Assembly: GCF_024734075.1 (NCBI RefSeq)
Contig: NZ_CP102850.1
Coordinates: 3,906,001-3,970,000, forward strand
DNA: 64,000 bases
Direction of reading: 5' to 3'
Source of the DNA: Gordonia mangrovi
GTDB lineage: Bacteria > Actinomycetota > Actinomycetes > Mycobacteriales > Mycobacteriaceae
Shown here: piece after piece, positions 8,626-18,426 of the stretch
How the letters are laid out: each line of letters opens with the position of its first letter
Position numbering within the stretch: position 1 is the first letter of the stretch
Notes under the pieces: model-generated
Seen by the model: only the letters and a program-made list of their open reading frames with translations
Databases searched by the model: none
What the model was told of the DNA's origin: nothing
Made by a program: the position numbers and the translations under genes

Positions 8626-8701
8626 TGTCCCAGATGACACCTCAGCAGCCCGGCAGACCTCCACTGCCCGGTGGTGGGCGGCTGGCGTGTCATCTGGGAC
8701 A
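8626..8701. repeat. Right copy of flanking repeat hairpin
   Basis: TGTCCCAGATGACAC (8626-8640) is perfectly inverted at 8687-8701 across a 46-base loop. Bases 8626-8646 are an exact direct copy of 7586-7606. The pair brackets the AbiEi/DUF559 gene at a spacing of 1040 bp. The 467-bp gap between the neighbouring genes holds this hairpin and the degraded reading frame next to it. Confidence 0.78.
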
Positions 8702-8706
8702 CGTGG

Positions 8707-8920
8707 TCAGTTGACGGTGGCGTCCGGCACGATGTATCGCTCGGGCCCGAAGGTGAGGGTTGGCCTCTCCGATCGGGATCGACAGGATGGTGAGCCGGTG
8801 CCGGACGGTGCAAGGGATGCCGGGACGGCCGGCTGCGCCGATGCGCTCGTCGCGGGTGAGGCGTACGCGCTCGCGGAGGAAGAGCTCGCGCCCCTCGCTG
8901 GAGGTCGAACTCGATGCCAC
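8707..8920 (-). pseudogene. Frameshifted gene remnant, family not recognised
   Basis: On the minus strand a GC3-rich frame starting around GTG 8920 reads VASSSTSSEGRELFLRER, RLTRDERIGAAGRPGIP and VRHRLTILSIPIGE. Near 8770 the coding-like signal moves to another frame that reads PTLTFGPERYIVPDATVN and stops at 8707. Joined, they look like one small protein or the C-terminus of a larger one, interrupted by a single-base indel. I do not recognise the family. It abuts the repeat hairpin, and in the unshifted frame translation would run into that repeat. Confidence 0.35.
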
Positions 8921-8987
8921 CTCACTGGTGCTACCGTGGCCCGCGCGCCCTGCCGGACACCTGGGCAGCGCGTGTCCCGACGACGCC

Positions 8988-11900
8988 TCAGTACACGTCG
9001 CGGACGTACCGCTTGTCGGCGGCGAGTGCCTTGACGTAGGATTCCGCGCCCGCCGGTGAGCGGCGACCGTGGTGGGCGACGATCTCCTTGAGGGTGGCAT
9101 CGACGTCCTTGGCCATCCGGGTGGCGTCGCCGCACACGTAGACGTGGGCGCCCTCATGTAGCCAGCGGTAGAGCTCCTCGCCGTGTTCGCGCATGCGGTC
9201 CTGGACATAGATCTTGCGGTCCTGGTCGCGCGAGAATGCGACGTCGAGGCGAGTGAGCAGACCGTCGGACAACATCGAGGTCAGTTCGTCGCGGTAGTAG
9301 AAGTCCGTGGCCGAATACTGTTCACCGAAGAACAGCCAGTTCTTCCCCTCGTGGCCCATGGCCTCCCGCTCCCGAAGGAAGCCGCGGAAGGGTGCCACGC
9401 CGGTACCCGGCCCGATCATGATCATCGGGGTGTCGGGGTCGGACGGTGGACGGAAATGCGTTGTCGACGTGACGAACACCCCGATGTCCTGGCCGTCGCA
9501 GTGGTCGGCGAGGAAAGTCGAACACACGCCACCACGCTGCTTGCCATGCAGGTTGTAACGCACGGCCGAGACGGTGAGTTCCACTTCCTCCGGGTTGTGC
9601 AGGGGACTCGAGGAGATCGAATACGACCGTGGCTGAAGAGTTTTCAGCACCGATACCCATTCGTCGGGGTCGGCCTTCACCGGGTACTCGGTCAGGACGT
9701 CCACCGACTGCCGACCCCAGGTCCACGCTTCGAGCTCCTGCTTGTTGCCCGCCGCCGCCAGCGAGTGCAGATGAGCAGAACCGTTGCGGTCGGCGACGAA
9801 TCGCATGAAGTCCGGGGTGACCTTGGCGAACTCGAGGCGTTCACGAAGCGCGCGGCGCAACGGCATCTCGTCGCCGCCCGGAGCGTTCACGATCTCGCTC
9901 CCGTCGAGACCGGTCACGTCCAGCCATTCGTCGACGAGCGTATTGCTGTTGAGCGGCCAGACGCCCAGCGCATCTCCGGCCTTGTAGCTCAGGGTGTCGC
10001 CGGGAAGATGAAAGCCGAAGTTGCGCACATCCTTCGCCGACCCTTCGCCGTTGAGCTTGATGTTGCGCGACAGGTGGGTGACCAACGGATTCTTCTTCGA
10101 GAAGGCCGGTGCCGAACGCACCGAGGGCTGTGCGGACGAGTCGGCCGGCTCGCTGAGCACAGTGACCCGGCCGTCCGTCGACGCGTCGGACGGCTGGTCC
10201 GTGGTGATGACGGTGTCCACCTGATCGAGCCATTGGCCGGCCGGTTCCTCGAAATCCGGCTCGCAGTCGACGCGCTCGAGTATTCGCTGGGCGCCGAGTT
10301 CGCCCAACCGCTCGTCGAGGTTGCGTCCGTGTCCGCAGAAGTTGTCGTAGCTGGAATCGCCGAAGGCGAGCACGGCATACCGCAGCCCCGACAGGTCCGG
10401 AGCCGCGTCGCCACTGAGCGCATCCCAGAACGCCGAGCCGTTGTCCGGCGGCTCCCCGTCGCCTGTCGTGGAGCTGACGAACAGGGCGGTCCCGCCCAGC
10501 GCCCCGACATCGACGGCATCCATCTCGGTGACATTGACGTCGTATCCCTTGGCCCGGATGTGATCCGCGGTCTCTGTCGCGAACTCCTCGGCATTGCCCA
10601 TCTGTGACGCCCAGAGAACGGTGATCGTCTCCCGGACCGCCTCGACCGCCTCGTCGGTTCCGGTGGTGACCGGAGTGCCGCCGACCGGATGAGCGGCCCG
10701 GGCGAAGATGCCGTCGAGAAGTCCCGACGCCCACGCGTGGACCTCGCTGCGTAGGGGTGCACCGGTCGGCAGGTAGGGCCGGTCGTCGACCGGTGGCTGT
10801 GCGCGAAGCCCGGCGACCAGTCCGGCGAGATAGGTGCGCTCGGTATCAGAGGGGATGATGTCGACCGCGGTGACCCCGAGGGCCGACGCGAGCGCGTCGA
10901 CGGGGTCGGCGTCGCGCCGGGCCGTCGAGGACAGGTTGTCGGAGTCCTCTGTGGTCGGCGCTGCGTCCGTCTGCGGCCGAGCGACCTTCGTCAGCGTCAC
11001 CGCACACACTTTGAACTCGGGTTGCTGCGACATCGGGTCGACCGCGTCGGAGGTCACCGCATTGATCGTCAGATGCTCGCCGAAGACGTCATTCCAGTGG
11101 AAGGGTACGAAACAGTTACCGGGCCGGACCCGGTCGGACACGGTGGCCGGGAGCACGGCGCGACCTCGTCGCGAGGCGACCTCCACGTGGTCGCCCGAGC
11201 CGATCCCGTACCGCTGCGCGTCCTCGGGGTGGATCTCCACGAACGGCCCCGGGTTGAGCTTGTTGAGTTTGGTGACGCGACCGGTCTTGGTCATGGTGTG
11301 CCACTGATGAGGCAGCCGGCCGGTGTTCAGCAGGATCGGATAGGCATCGTCGGGCATCTCGGCGGGATCGACGTGCGGTCGGGCGAAGAACTGGGCACGA
11401 CGGTTCGGGGTCGCGAACGCGAACGCGGGCACGGTCCCGTCGTCGGTGGTGTGCAACGTCTGGCTCACACCGTTGTTGAGATAGCGGATGGGATTGCGGC
11501 CTCGATCAGCCGGGTCCGCGGTGGCGTCGGTCGGTGGGCACGGCCACTGCATCGGGGTGCGCCGCAGCCCGTCGTAGGTCATTCCGCGCAGGTCGTAGCC
11601 GGTGCGGGGATTGGCGAATCGGCGGATCTCGTCGAAGATCTGCTCGGCGTCGGTGTAGGAGAACGCCTCGGCATACCCCATCTCGCAGGCGATCCGCGCG
11701 ATGATCTCCCAGTCCGGTAGCGCCTGACCGGGTGCGTCGAGTGCGGGCTCGAACAAGGTCACGTTGCGTTCCGAGTTGACCATGGTGCCGGTGGATTCGG
11801 TCCACAAGGCGGCGGGCAGCGCGACGTCGGCGTAGGCGTTGGTCTCGGTCTCGGCGAAGGCATCCTGGGTGATGACGAGATCCGCGCGCTCGAGTCCGGA

Positions 11901-13154
11901 GATGACCGTCGACCGATTGGCCACCGACGCGACCGGATTCGTGCAGATGATCCAACACGCCTTGATCTCGCCGTCGGCCATCCGTTCGAACATGTCGATG
12001 GTGCCGCCGCCGACCTCGGTGCGCACGGTATCGGGCGCCAGACCCCACACCTGCTCGACGAACGCGCGGTCGTCGTCGGACATCACCGCCCGCTGCCCTG
12101 GCAGACCGGGACCCATGTACCCCATCTCGCGGCCGCCCATCGCGTTGGGTTGCCCGGTCAACGAGAACGGTCCGCTGCCGGGTCGGCAGATCGCTCCGGT
12201 GGCCAGGTGCAGATTGACCAGGGCGTTGGTGTTCCAGGTGCCGTGTGTGGACTGGTTGAGCCCCATGGTCCAGCAGCTCATCCAGTTGCCCGCCGAGCCG
12301 ATCATCTCCGCCGCCCGCCGGATGTCGTCGGCCGGGATACCGGTGATCTCACTGACCACTTCCGGGGGGTACTGTGCGACGAATTCCGGCATCTGCTCGA
12401 AACCGTCGGTGAACGACGCGATGAAGTCGTCGTCGGTGTGGCCACCGGCGATCAGCAGGTGCAACAGCCCGTTGAGCAGGGCCAGGTCGGTGCCGGGCTT
12501 GATCTGCAGGAACAGGTCGGCCTTGTCGGCGCTGGCCGTGCGGCGCGGGTCCACCACGATCAGCTTGGCGCCCGCCTTGATCCGGTCCATCATGCGCAGA
12601 TGCAGGATCGGGTGACAGTCGGCGATGTTGGATCCGATCACGAAGAACACGTCCGCGTGGTCGAAGTCCTCATAGGAACCGGGCGGACCGTCGGCGCCGA
12701 GGGACTGTTTGTAGCCGGTGCCGGCGCTGGCCATGCACAGCCGCGAGTTCGATTCGATCTGGGTGGTCCGGAGGTAGCCCTTGGCGAGCTTGGTCGCGAG
12801 GTACTGCGCCTCCATCGACATCTGCCCCGACACATAGAGGGCGACGGCATCCGGGCCGTGTTCGTCGACGATGGCGCGCAGCCGCGCCGCGGTGTCGGTG
12901 ATCACCTGATCCATGTCGGCGGGCTGGGGCGGGGCGCCGCGTTCGTCGCGCACCATCGGTGCGGCCAGGCGCCCACCCGCCGACAGCATGTCGGCGGTGG
13001 TCGAACCCTTGGTGCACAACCGGCCGAAGTTGGTCGGATGGTCCTTGCGGCCCACGGTCTTGGCGACCTGGCCGTCGGCGCCGAGCGCCAGATCCATCCC
13101 ACAGCCCACTCCGCAGTAGGCGCACAGCGAATGCACGATGTCGACGGACTTCAC
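8988..13154 (-). CDS. Bifunctional assimilatory nitrate reductase / NADPH flavoprotein reductase fusion
   Basis: This 1388-residue protein joins a NasA-type molybdopterin nitrate reductase to a CysJ/cytochrome-P450-reductase-like module. N-terminal [4Fe-4S] cysteines lie in CAYCGVGC (about 11-18) and LCTKG. The Mo-bis-MGD catalytic region continues to about 570 and the dinucleotide-binding domain ([18 protein letters not shown]) to about 740. After an acidic, Ser-rich linker come a flavodoxin domain ([14 protein letters not shown], about 840-985), an FAD site (RSYSISSSP) and an NADPH site ([28 protein letters not shown]). It can in principle take electrons from NADPH to nitrate on one chain, feeding nitrite to NirBD. 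The start is GTG at 13154; an in-frame TAG upstream excludes a longer form except from non-standard codons. Confidence 0.92.
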   Translation of the reverse strand: MKSVDIVHSLCAYCGVGCGMDLALGADGQVAKTVGRKDHPTNFGRLCTKGSTTADMLSAGGRLAAPMVRDERGAPPQPADMDQVITDTAARLRAIVDEHGPDAVALYVSGQMSMEAQYLATKLAKGYLRTTQIESNSRLCMASAGTGYKQSLGADGPPGSYEDFDHADVFFVIGSNIADCHPILHLRMMDRIKAGAKLIVVDPRRTASADKADLFLQIKPGTDLALLNGLLHLLIAGGHTDDDFIASFTDGFEQMPEFVAQYPPEVVSEITGIPADDIRRAAEMIGSAGNWMSCWTMGLNQSTHGTWNTNALVNLHLATGAICRPGSGPFSLTGQPNAMGGREMGYMGPGLPGQRAVMSDDDRAFVEQVWGLAPDTVRTEVGGGTIDMFERMADGEIKACWIICTNPVASVANRSTVISGLERADLVITQDAFAETETNAYADVALPAALWTESTGTMVNSERNVTLFEPALDAPGQALPDWEIIARIACEMGYAEAFSYTDAEQIFDEIRRFANPRTGYDLRGMTYDGLRRTPMQWPCPPTDATADPADRGRNPIRYLNNGVSQTLHTTDDGTVPAFAFATPNRRAQFFARPHVDPAEMPDDAYPILLNTGRLPHQWHTMTKTGRVTKLNKLNPGPFVEIHPEDAQRYGIGSGDHVEVASRRGRAVLPATVSDRVRPGNCFVPFHWNDVFGEHLTINAVTSDAVDPMSQQPEFKVCAVTLTKVARPQTDAAPTTEDSDNLSSTARRDADPVDALASALGVTAVDIIPSDTERTYLAGLVAGLRAQPPVDDRPYLPTGAPLRSEVHAWASGLLDGIFARAAHPVGGTPVTTGTDEAVEAVRETITVLWASQMGNAEEFATETADHIRAKGYDVNVTEMDAVDVGALGGTALFVSSTTGDGEPPDNGSAFWDALSGDAAPDLSGLRYAVLAFGDSSYDNFCGHGRNLDERLGELGAQRILERVDCEPDFEEPAGQWLDQVDTVITTDQPSDASTDGRVTVLSEPADSSAQPSVRSAPAFSKKNPLVTHLSRNIKLNGEGSAKDVRNFGFHLPGDTLSYKAGDALGVWPLNSNTLVDEWLDVTGLDGSEIVNAPGGDEMPLRRALRERLEFAKVTPDFMRFVADRNGSAHLHSLAAAGNKQELEAWTWGRQSVDVLTEYPVKADPDEWVSVLKTLQPRSYSISSSPLHNPEEVELTVSAVRYNLHGKQRGGVCSTFLADHCDGQDIGVFVTSTTHFRPPSDPDTPMIMIGPGTGVAPFRGFLREREAMGHEGKNWLFFGEQYSATDFYYRDELTSMLSDGLLTRLDVAFSRDQDRKIYVQDRMREHGEELYRWLHEGAHVYVCGDATRMAKDVDATLKEIVAHHGRRSPAGAESYVKALAADKRYVRDVY

Positions 13155-13328
13155 GATCTCCAGCGTCGGCGGGGTGTGTTTCCTGATGCGAATCGTCCAG
13201 TTACACGCCTATCAACTTGACCTCACAGGGGCCGGCAACCGATGTGCGTACCGGATCGGGGGCGAGGCGATACCCGACCCGCAATACCGCAGACCTGCGG
13301 CGATCGGTTCCGTGACACGGTGGCCGTC

Positions 13329-13344
13329 CTCAGACACATCTCAG
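13329..13344 (+). promoter_or_regulatory. CTCAG direct repeat before mprA, possible autoregulatory site
   Basis: CTCAG occurs at 13329-13333 and 13340-13344, some 24 bases upstream of the mprA ATG. MprA of M. tuberculosis binds loosely conserved direct repeats and controls its own operon, so this is a candidate box. The repeats are short and spaced 11 bases apart rather than the usual 12, so support is weak. Confidence 0.3.
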
Positions 13345-13367
13345 CCCCACGCGATAAGACTGTAGGC

Positions 13368-14054
13368 ATGCGCATCCTTGTGGTCGACGACGATCGGGCG
13401 GTACGCGAGTCGCTGCGTCGGTCGCTGTCGTTCAACGGTTACACCGTCGACATCGCCGCCGACGGTCTCGAGGCACTGGAGAAGATCGTCGCCGAGCGGC
13501 CGGACGTGGCCATTCTCGACGTCATGATGCCGCGCTTGGACGGTCTGGAGGTGTGTCGCCGGTTGCGCTCGGCCGGTGATGACCTGCCCATCCTGGTGCT
13601 CACCGCCCGCGACACCGTGTCCGAACGGGTCTCGGGACTGGACGCCGGCGCCGACGACTATCTGCCCAAACCCTTCGCACTGGAGGAGCTGTTGGCGCGG
13701 CTGCGCGCGCTGCTGCGTCGGGCCAGTCCCGACGACGAGGCCGAGAGCGAGGCGCTGTCCTTCGCCGATCTGACCCTGGATCCGGTGACCCGCGACGTGT
13801 CGCGCGGTGAGCGCAGCATCAGTCTCACCCGTACCGAGTTCGCGTTGCTGGAAATGCTGATGGCCAATCCGCGTCGGGTGCTCTCCCGCAGTCGCATCCT
13901 CGAGGAGGTGTGGGGTTACGACTTCCCGACCTCCGGCAACGCCCTGGAGGTCTACGTCGGCTATCTGCGACGCAAGACCGAGGCCGACGGCGAACCCCGG
14001 CTCATTCACACGGTGCGCGGGGTGGGCTACGTGCTGCGGGAGACCCCGCCCTAG
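13368..14054 (+). CDS. mprA: Response regulator MprA (OmpR/PhoB family)
   Basis: The 228-residue protein has an N-terminal receiver domain with the acidic pocket VDDD (residues 6-9), the phospho-acceptor Asp in [12 protein letters not shown] (about 48), Thr in LTARD and Lys in LPKPF (about 102). The C-terminal winged helix ends [15 protein letters not shown]. It matches the mycobacterial persistence regulator in sequence and position: mprB overlaps its stop (TAGTG) and pepD and moaB2 follow, as in M. tuberculosis Rv0981-Rv0984. It is expected to activate envelope-stress genes including pepD. Confidence 0.9.
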   Translation: MRILVVDDDRAVRESLRRSLSFNGYTVDIAADGLEALEKIVAERPDVAILDVMMPRLDGLEVCRRLRSAGDDLPILVLTARDTVSERVSGLDAGADDYLPKPFALEELLARLRALLRRASPDDEAESEALSFADLTLDPVTRDVSRGERSISLTRTEFALLEMLMANPRRVLSRSRILEEVWGYDFPTSGNALEVYVGYLRRKTEADGEPRLIHTVRGVGYVLRETPP

Positions 14055-15568
14055 TGGTCACCGATACCCCGGAGTCGGCGCCGCAGTCGGGATCGGCGGC
14101 GGCGCGTCGACGGTCCGTCTTTCGTGTGCGTCGGCATGATCCGAAGGAGATGCGGGCGCCGATGCCGCTGACCCGTGCGGTGTCGTTGACGACCCGGGTG
14201 ACCTTGCTGTCGGCGACTGTGGTGCTGGTGTCGGTCAGTCTGATGGCGGCCGCCGCCTACTTCGTCGTCTACCGGGCGATGTACAACGAGGTGGACTCGC
14301 AACTGGAGAGCCGTGCCGACGGCATGACCGCGCTGGCCAAGACGGGTCTGCTGAACGAACGACCCGAGTCGCTGGTCACCGGGACGGTCTTCTCCACGAA
14401 CATCTCCCTGGCCCTGGTGCACCCGGACGGCAGTACCTATCTCATCGGCGATGTGCCCTTCGAGGACGTGGAACGCACCATCGCCCGCTCCACACCGCGG
14501 CCGGTCAACAACATGCAGAGTCTGCGAACGGTCGACAACCAGCGGGTCCTCGCCCGGAAACTGGCCGACGGCAACACTCTCGTGCTCGCGCAGAGCCTGT
14601 TGCACACCGACCGCGTACTCAAGCGTCTGGCGTGGGTGCTGCTCGTCGTCGGCGGTGGGGGAGTCGCACTGGCCGCGCTGGCCGGCACCACCGTCGCGCG
14701 CGCCGGTCTACGCCCGGTCGCCCGATTGACGCGGGCCGCGGAGCGGGTCGCGCGCACGCAGGACCTGACGCCGATCCCGGTGTCGGGCAACGACGAATTG
14801 GCGCGGCTGACCGAGAGTTTCAACACGATGCTGCGTGCCCTGGCCGACTCGCGCGATCGCCAGGCCCGGCTCGTGGCCGATGCCGGTCATGAGTTGCGGA
14901 CACCGCTCACCTCGTTGCGCACCAATCTCGAGTTGCTGATCGCCGCCGGTGAGCCGGGTGCGCCCGCGATGCCGCCGCAGGACATGATCGAGTTGCGCTC
15001 GGATGTGATGGCGCAGATCGAGGAATTGTCGACGCTGGTCGGCGATCTCGTCGACCTCGCGCGCGAGGATGCGCCGGAGGTGGTGCACGAGGAGGTGGAC
15101 CTCGTGGAGGTGATCACCCGATCGCTGGACCGGGTGCGTCGGCGACGAACCGATGTCGATTTCCACACCACGGTGACGCCGTGGTTCACCTTCGGTGAGG
15201 AGCACGGGCTCAATCGGGCGGTGCTCAATGTGCTGGACAACGCGGCCAAATGGAGCCCACGGGGGCGGCCGGTGCTGGTGACGCTGAGTCAGATCGATGC
15301 AGGCACTGCCGAACTCACGGTGGCCGACGCCGGACCCGGTATCCCGGAGGAGGATCGGGAGTTGGTGTTCGAACGGTTCTACCGATCGACGCAGTCGCGG
15401 TCGATGCCCGGCTCCGGTCTGGGCCTGGCGATCGTGCGACAAGTGGTGACGCGCAACGGTGGCACCGTCCGGGCCGAGCAGTCCGATCTGGGGGGAACGC
15501 TGATCCGGATGACGCTGCCGGGCAGTCCCAGCCCTGAGGAACCTTCGCCGCAGGTCGTTCGTCAATAG
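14054..15568 (+). CDS. mprB: Sensor histidine kinase MprB
   Basis: Starting at GTG 14054, which shares one base with the mprA stop, the product is 504 residues, the same length as M. tuberculosis MprB. It has a transmembrane segment (TLLSATVVLVSVSLMAAAAY, about 49-68), an extracytoplasmic sensor loop, a second membrane helix (LAWVLLVVGGGGVALAALAG), a HAMP linker, the H-box DAGHELRTPLTSLRTN with the phosphorylated His, and ATP-binding N and G boxes (LDNAAKW, DAGPGIPEED, GSGLGLAIV). It senses envelope stress and phosphorylates MprA. Residues before MRAPMPLTRA are low-complexity, so a later start cannot be excluded. Confidence 0.9.
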   Translation: MVTDTPESAPQSGSAAARRRSVFRVRRHDPKEMRAPMPLTRAVSLTTRVTLLSATVVLVSVSLMAAAAYFVVYRAMYNEVDSQLESRADGMTALAKTGLLNERPESLVTGTVFSTNISLALVHPDGSTYLIGDVPFEDVERTIARSTPRPVNNMQSLRTVDNQRVLARKLADGNTLVLAQSLLHTDRVLKRLAWVLLVVGGGGVALAALAGTTVARAGLRPVARLTRAAERVARTQDLTPIPVSGNDELARLTESFNTMLRALADSRDRQARLVADAGHELRTPLTSLRTNLELLIAAGEPGAPAMPPQDMIELRSDVMAQIEELSTLVGDLVDLAREDAPEVVHEEVDLVEVITRSLDRVRRRRTDVDFHTTVTPWFTFGEEHGLNRAVLNVLDNAAKWSPRGRPVLVTLSQIDAGTAELTVADAGPGIPEEDRELVFERFYRSTQSRSMPGSGLGLAIVRQVVTRNGGTVRAEQSDLGGTLIRMTLPGSPSPEEPSPQVVRQ

Positions 15569-15727
15569 GATGTCGGCCGCTGCTGCGCAGGCCGACCCGC
15601 ATTCGGCCATTAACCTGCCGCCTCGATCACTTAGGGTTGAGGACCAGGGTCGGCGCGAGTCGAGGCCTGCACATCGATCGGGACACCCGCCATGGTGGCG
15701 GGGTTCGGGAAAGCTGAGGACGAGGAC

Positions 15728-17158
15728 ATGACCAGTGGCGGTTCGCACGGCGATCCGTATGGCACCGGCAGCGGTTCGGGGCAGGGATCGCACGCTGCTG
15801 CGGGCCAGTATCGGGCGCCGGACTACGGCGCGGGCCCGAATACGTCGCCGTCGCCGTACGCGCCGCCCGCCCAGGACTTCGGCTACGGCCAACACGCCGC
15901 GGCCACCCCGCAGCCGAACCCCTATGAGCCGAACCCCTATGGTCAACCCCCATCCGGTCCGCCCCAGTACGGCCCGCCGACCACCGGACAGCTGCCCGCG
16001 CATGCGTATCCCGGTCCCGGCTACGGCGGTCCCTCGCCGGCCGGACCCGCTCCCCGTAAGAAGTCGGGCGGCAAGACGGGGCTGATCATCGGCGCCCTGA
16101 TTCTTGCCCTGGTCGCCGGTGGGATCGGTGGTGTGGTCGGTGCCAACCTCGTCGACGCCGGTTCGTCGTCGTCGCTCAACGGCCCGCTCGGCGGGGATCC
16201 GAACAGCAGCGGTCAGGACGTGGTGCAGGCGCCGGCCGGTTCGGTTCAGGAAGTCGCGGCCAACGTGCTGCCGTCGGTGGTCTCGATCATCGTGCGCTCC
16301 GGCAACGCCGAGGGCGGCGGCTCCGGGGTCATTCTGTCCGAGGACGGCGTCATCATGACCAACAACCACGTGGTCTCCGAGGCCGGGGCAGCGACCGCGA
16401 GTCAGGTGCTGGTGATCTTCTCCGACGGTTCGCGCGCACCTGCCCGCGTTCTCGGTGCCGACCCCATCTCCGACATCGCGGTCATCAAGGTGGACAAGGG
16501 CGGTCTCAAGCCGATCACGGTGGGCACGTCCGACAACCTCGCCGTGGGTCAGGACGTGATCGCGATCGGTGCTCCGCTCGGACTGGAGGGCACTGTGACG
16601 ACGGGCATCATCAGTGCGCTCAATCGACCGGTGTCGACCTCGCGCGAATCGGGTACCACATCGGTGATCGACGCGATCCAGACAGACGCGGCCATCAACC
16701 CGGGCAACTCCGGTGGCGCGCTGGTCAACGCCAAGGGGGCACTCATCGGCATCAACACCGCCATCGCCACCCTGGGGGCGTCCGCCGAACAGCAGGGCGG
16801 CAGTATCGGCCTGGGCTTCGCCATCCCCATAGACCAGGCCAAACGGGTCGCCGACGAGCTGACCGAGACGGGCCAGGCCACTCAGGCAGGCCTGGGTGTA
16901 TCGGTGCGGGCCAATACCGAGGTCGACCAGCCCGGCGCCTATATCTCGGACGTGACCGCCGGTGGCCCGGCCGACAAGGCCGGAATTCCGCAGGGCGCGG
17001 TGGTGACCAAGGTCGACGACCGCACCATCTCCAGCGGAGACGCGCTGGTGGCTGCCGTGCGGTCCCACGCCCCCGGTGACACGGTCACCATCACCTACGT
17101 CATCAACGGGCAGACCAAGACGACCCAGGTCACCTTCGAGACCTTGCAGGTCGGCTGA
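15728..17158 (+). CDS. pepD: HtrA-like serine protease PepD
   Basis: The 476-residue membrane-anchored protease starts at ATG 15728. It has a Gly/Pro/Tyr-rich cytoplasmic N-terminus (about 1-110), a single membrane helix (LIIGALILALVAGGIGGVVG), a trypsin-like domain with the triad His in TNNHVVS, Asp in ISDIAVIKV and Ser in NPGNSGGALV, and one PDZ domain (about 380-470). It degrades or chaperones misfolded proteins outside the membrane and in mycobacteria belongs to the MprAB/SigE stress circuit. It follows mprB by 159 bases, so it may have its own promoter. Confidence 0.93.
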   Translation: MTSGGSHGDPYGTGSGSGQGSHAAAGQYRAPDYGAGPNTSPSPYAPPAQDFGYGQHAAATPQPNPYEPNPYGQPPSGPPQYGPPTTGQLPAHAYPGPGYGGPSPAGPAPRKKSGGKTGLIIGALILALVAGGIGGVVGANLVDAGSSSSLNGPLGGDPNSSGQDVVQAPAGSVQEVAANVLPSVVSIIVRSGNAEGGGSGVILSEDGVIMTNNHVVSEAGAATASQVLVIFSDGSRAPARVLGADPISDIAVIKVDKGGLKPITVGTSDNLAVGQDVIAIGAPLGLEGTVTTGIISALNRPVSTSRESGTTSVIDAIQTDAAINPGNSGGALVNAKGALIGINTAIATLGASAEQQGGSIGLGFAIPIDQAKRVADELTETGQATQAGLGVSVRANTEVDQPGAYISDVTAGGPADKAGIPQGAVVTKVDDRTISSGDALVAAVRSHAPGDTVTITYVINGQTKTTQVTFETLQVG

Positions 17159-17202
17159 CGCCCGGAGCACGATTCTCCTGAACGGGAGCAGAAAGGCAGA
17201 CA

Positions 17203-17796
17203 ATGAGCGACACCGGATCCACCGCCATCGACCCCGACGACGTGGTGGCCGCCGACGCGGCCGCCCGTGAGTTCGTCGCCCGACATCGCGACGACGACAT
17301 CCGGCCCGCCGAGAGCGGCGACGAGATCGGTCGTGCACTGGTCGTGGTCGTCGACGATCGGGCGGCACACGGAGAAGAACAGAGCCTGTTGGGCCCCCTG
17401 GTGGGTGAGTTGCTCGGCGAGGCCGGCTTCCACGTGGATGCCACTGTCGCCGTCTCGGGTGACGAGGTGGAGATCCGCAACGCGCTGAACACCGCGGTCA
17501 TCGGTGGCGTGGATCTCGTCGTGTCCGTCGGCGGCGTAGGTGTCGGCGCGCGTGACGTCACACCGGAAGCCACTGAACCGTTGCTGGATCGCAGGCTGCG
17601 CGGGATCGAGGAGGCCGTACGCAGTTCCGGCCTGGCGGCGGGCTCCGCCGACGGTGGACTCTCCCGCGGGCTCGCCGGCATCTCCGGTCAGACCCTGGTG
17701 GTCAATCTGTCCAACACCCGCGCTGCGGTGCGCGACGGGATGGCGACTGTCGCCCCGCTCGCCAAGCATGTGATCGAGGAGATCAGCGAGTTCTGA
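17203..17796 (+). CDS. moaB2: MoaB/Mog-family molybdopterin-binding protein
   Basis: The 197-residue protein has the MoaB/MogA fold. ALVVVVDDRAAHGE, LVVSVGGVGVGARDVTPEAT (about 107-126) and TLVVNLSNTRAAVRDGM resemble the GGTG-xx-DxTPEA and P/N-loop motifs, though the usual SDG and GGTG segments are altered. In M. tuberculosis the equivalent moaB2 follows pepD and has been linked to MprA/SigE regulation rather than simply to cofactor synthesis. Cytoplasmic. GGGAGCAGAAAGG lies upstream as a ribosome site. Confidence 0.82.
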   Translation: MSDTGSTAIDPDDVVAADAAAREFVARHRDDDIRPAESGDEIGRALVVVVDDRAAHGEEQSLLGPLVGELLGEAGFHVDATVAVSGDEVEIRNALNTAVIGGVDLVVSVGGVGVGARDVTPEATEPLLDRRLRGIEEAVRSSGLAAGSADGGLSRGLAGISGQTLVVNLSNTRAAVRDGMATVAPLAKHVIEEISEF

Positions 17797-17827
17797 GTCG
17801 CGCATCGATTCGCCCGTTGTCCGACCG

Positions 17828-18040
17828 ATGAGCGCCGACGCGGATCATCCGCCGGAACCGCAGCAGAGCGGCGGTTCCGGCGCTGAGACGCGTGGTCGTA
17901 CCGACTGGCGCGCTCGGCGCAGGATCGACGAAGTGTTCGGCTCGGACCTTCCGGACGTGACCGCCGACGAGTGTGAGCAAGGTCACAAAGGCGTAACGCG
18001 CGACTGGTATGAGGCGAACCGGCCGCCGCATTACGAATGA
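17828..18040 (+). CDS. Small conserved hypothetical protein ending in WYEANRPPHYE
   Basis: This 70-residue hydrophilic protein has a disordered start and a basic centre (GRTDWRARRRIDEVFG), and ends DWYEANRPPHYE. That C-terminal pattern recurs in small actinobacterial proteins beside pepD/moaB2, but no function is known to me. There is no membrane segment. It follows moaB2 by 31 bases on the same strand and may be in the same operon. Confidence 0.72.
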   Translation: MSADADHPPEPQQSGGSGAETRGRTDWRARRRIDEVFGSDLPDVTADECEQGHKGVTRDWYEANRPPHYE

Positions 18041-18166
18041 ACAGGCGTCCTGCGACATGGCCGACCCAGCGTGTTTTCTCTCCGTTAACATTCACTCATC
18101 TAGCGATGGCGAATGTGAAGTTCAATATCGACAGTGTCCAACCTGAGACACGGCTGAACGTATCTG

Positions 18167-18194
18167 TTGCCCCGCTGGATATCGCTCCGATAAC
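18167..18194 (+). promoter_or_regulatory. Candidate porin promoter in a 386-bp intergenic region
   Basis: TTGCCC (18167-18172), a 16-base spacer and GATAAC (18189-18194) form a plausible vegetative promoter about 230 bases upstream of the first porin gene, implying a long 5' leader. The rest of the 18041-18426 gap shows no gene. Confidence 0.35.
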
Positions 18195-18426
18195 GTTCGC
18201 AACGACGAAGCGCGCGGTGCACTCGAGGGGGCACCGACGGGGAGTCCTGCGATCTGTCGCGAGTGGCAACGCAGCAGTGACCAGGGGTGTGCGGAAGGTG
18301 ACTTCCAGCGAACCGAAACCGGCATGGGTTCGGTTGCGGGGCGGGGGTCCGCAGCCCACGAGGGTCGACCCGCGCGTACAGAGGTGTGCGCGTGGGGCAA
18401 CAACCGAATCCTGTGAGAGGGAACGA

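Noticed and set aside
14708-17368. 886-codon minus-strand frame
   Set aside because: Antisense shadow of mprB and pepD.
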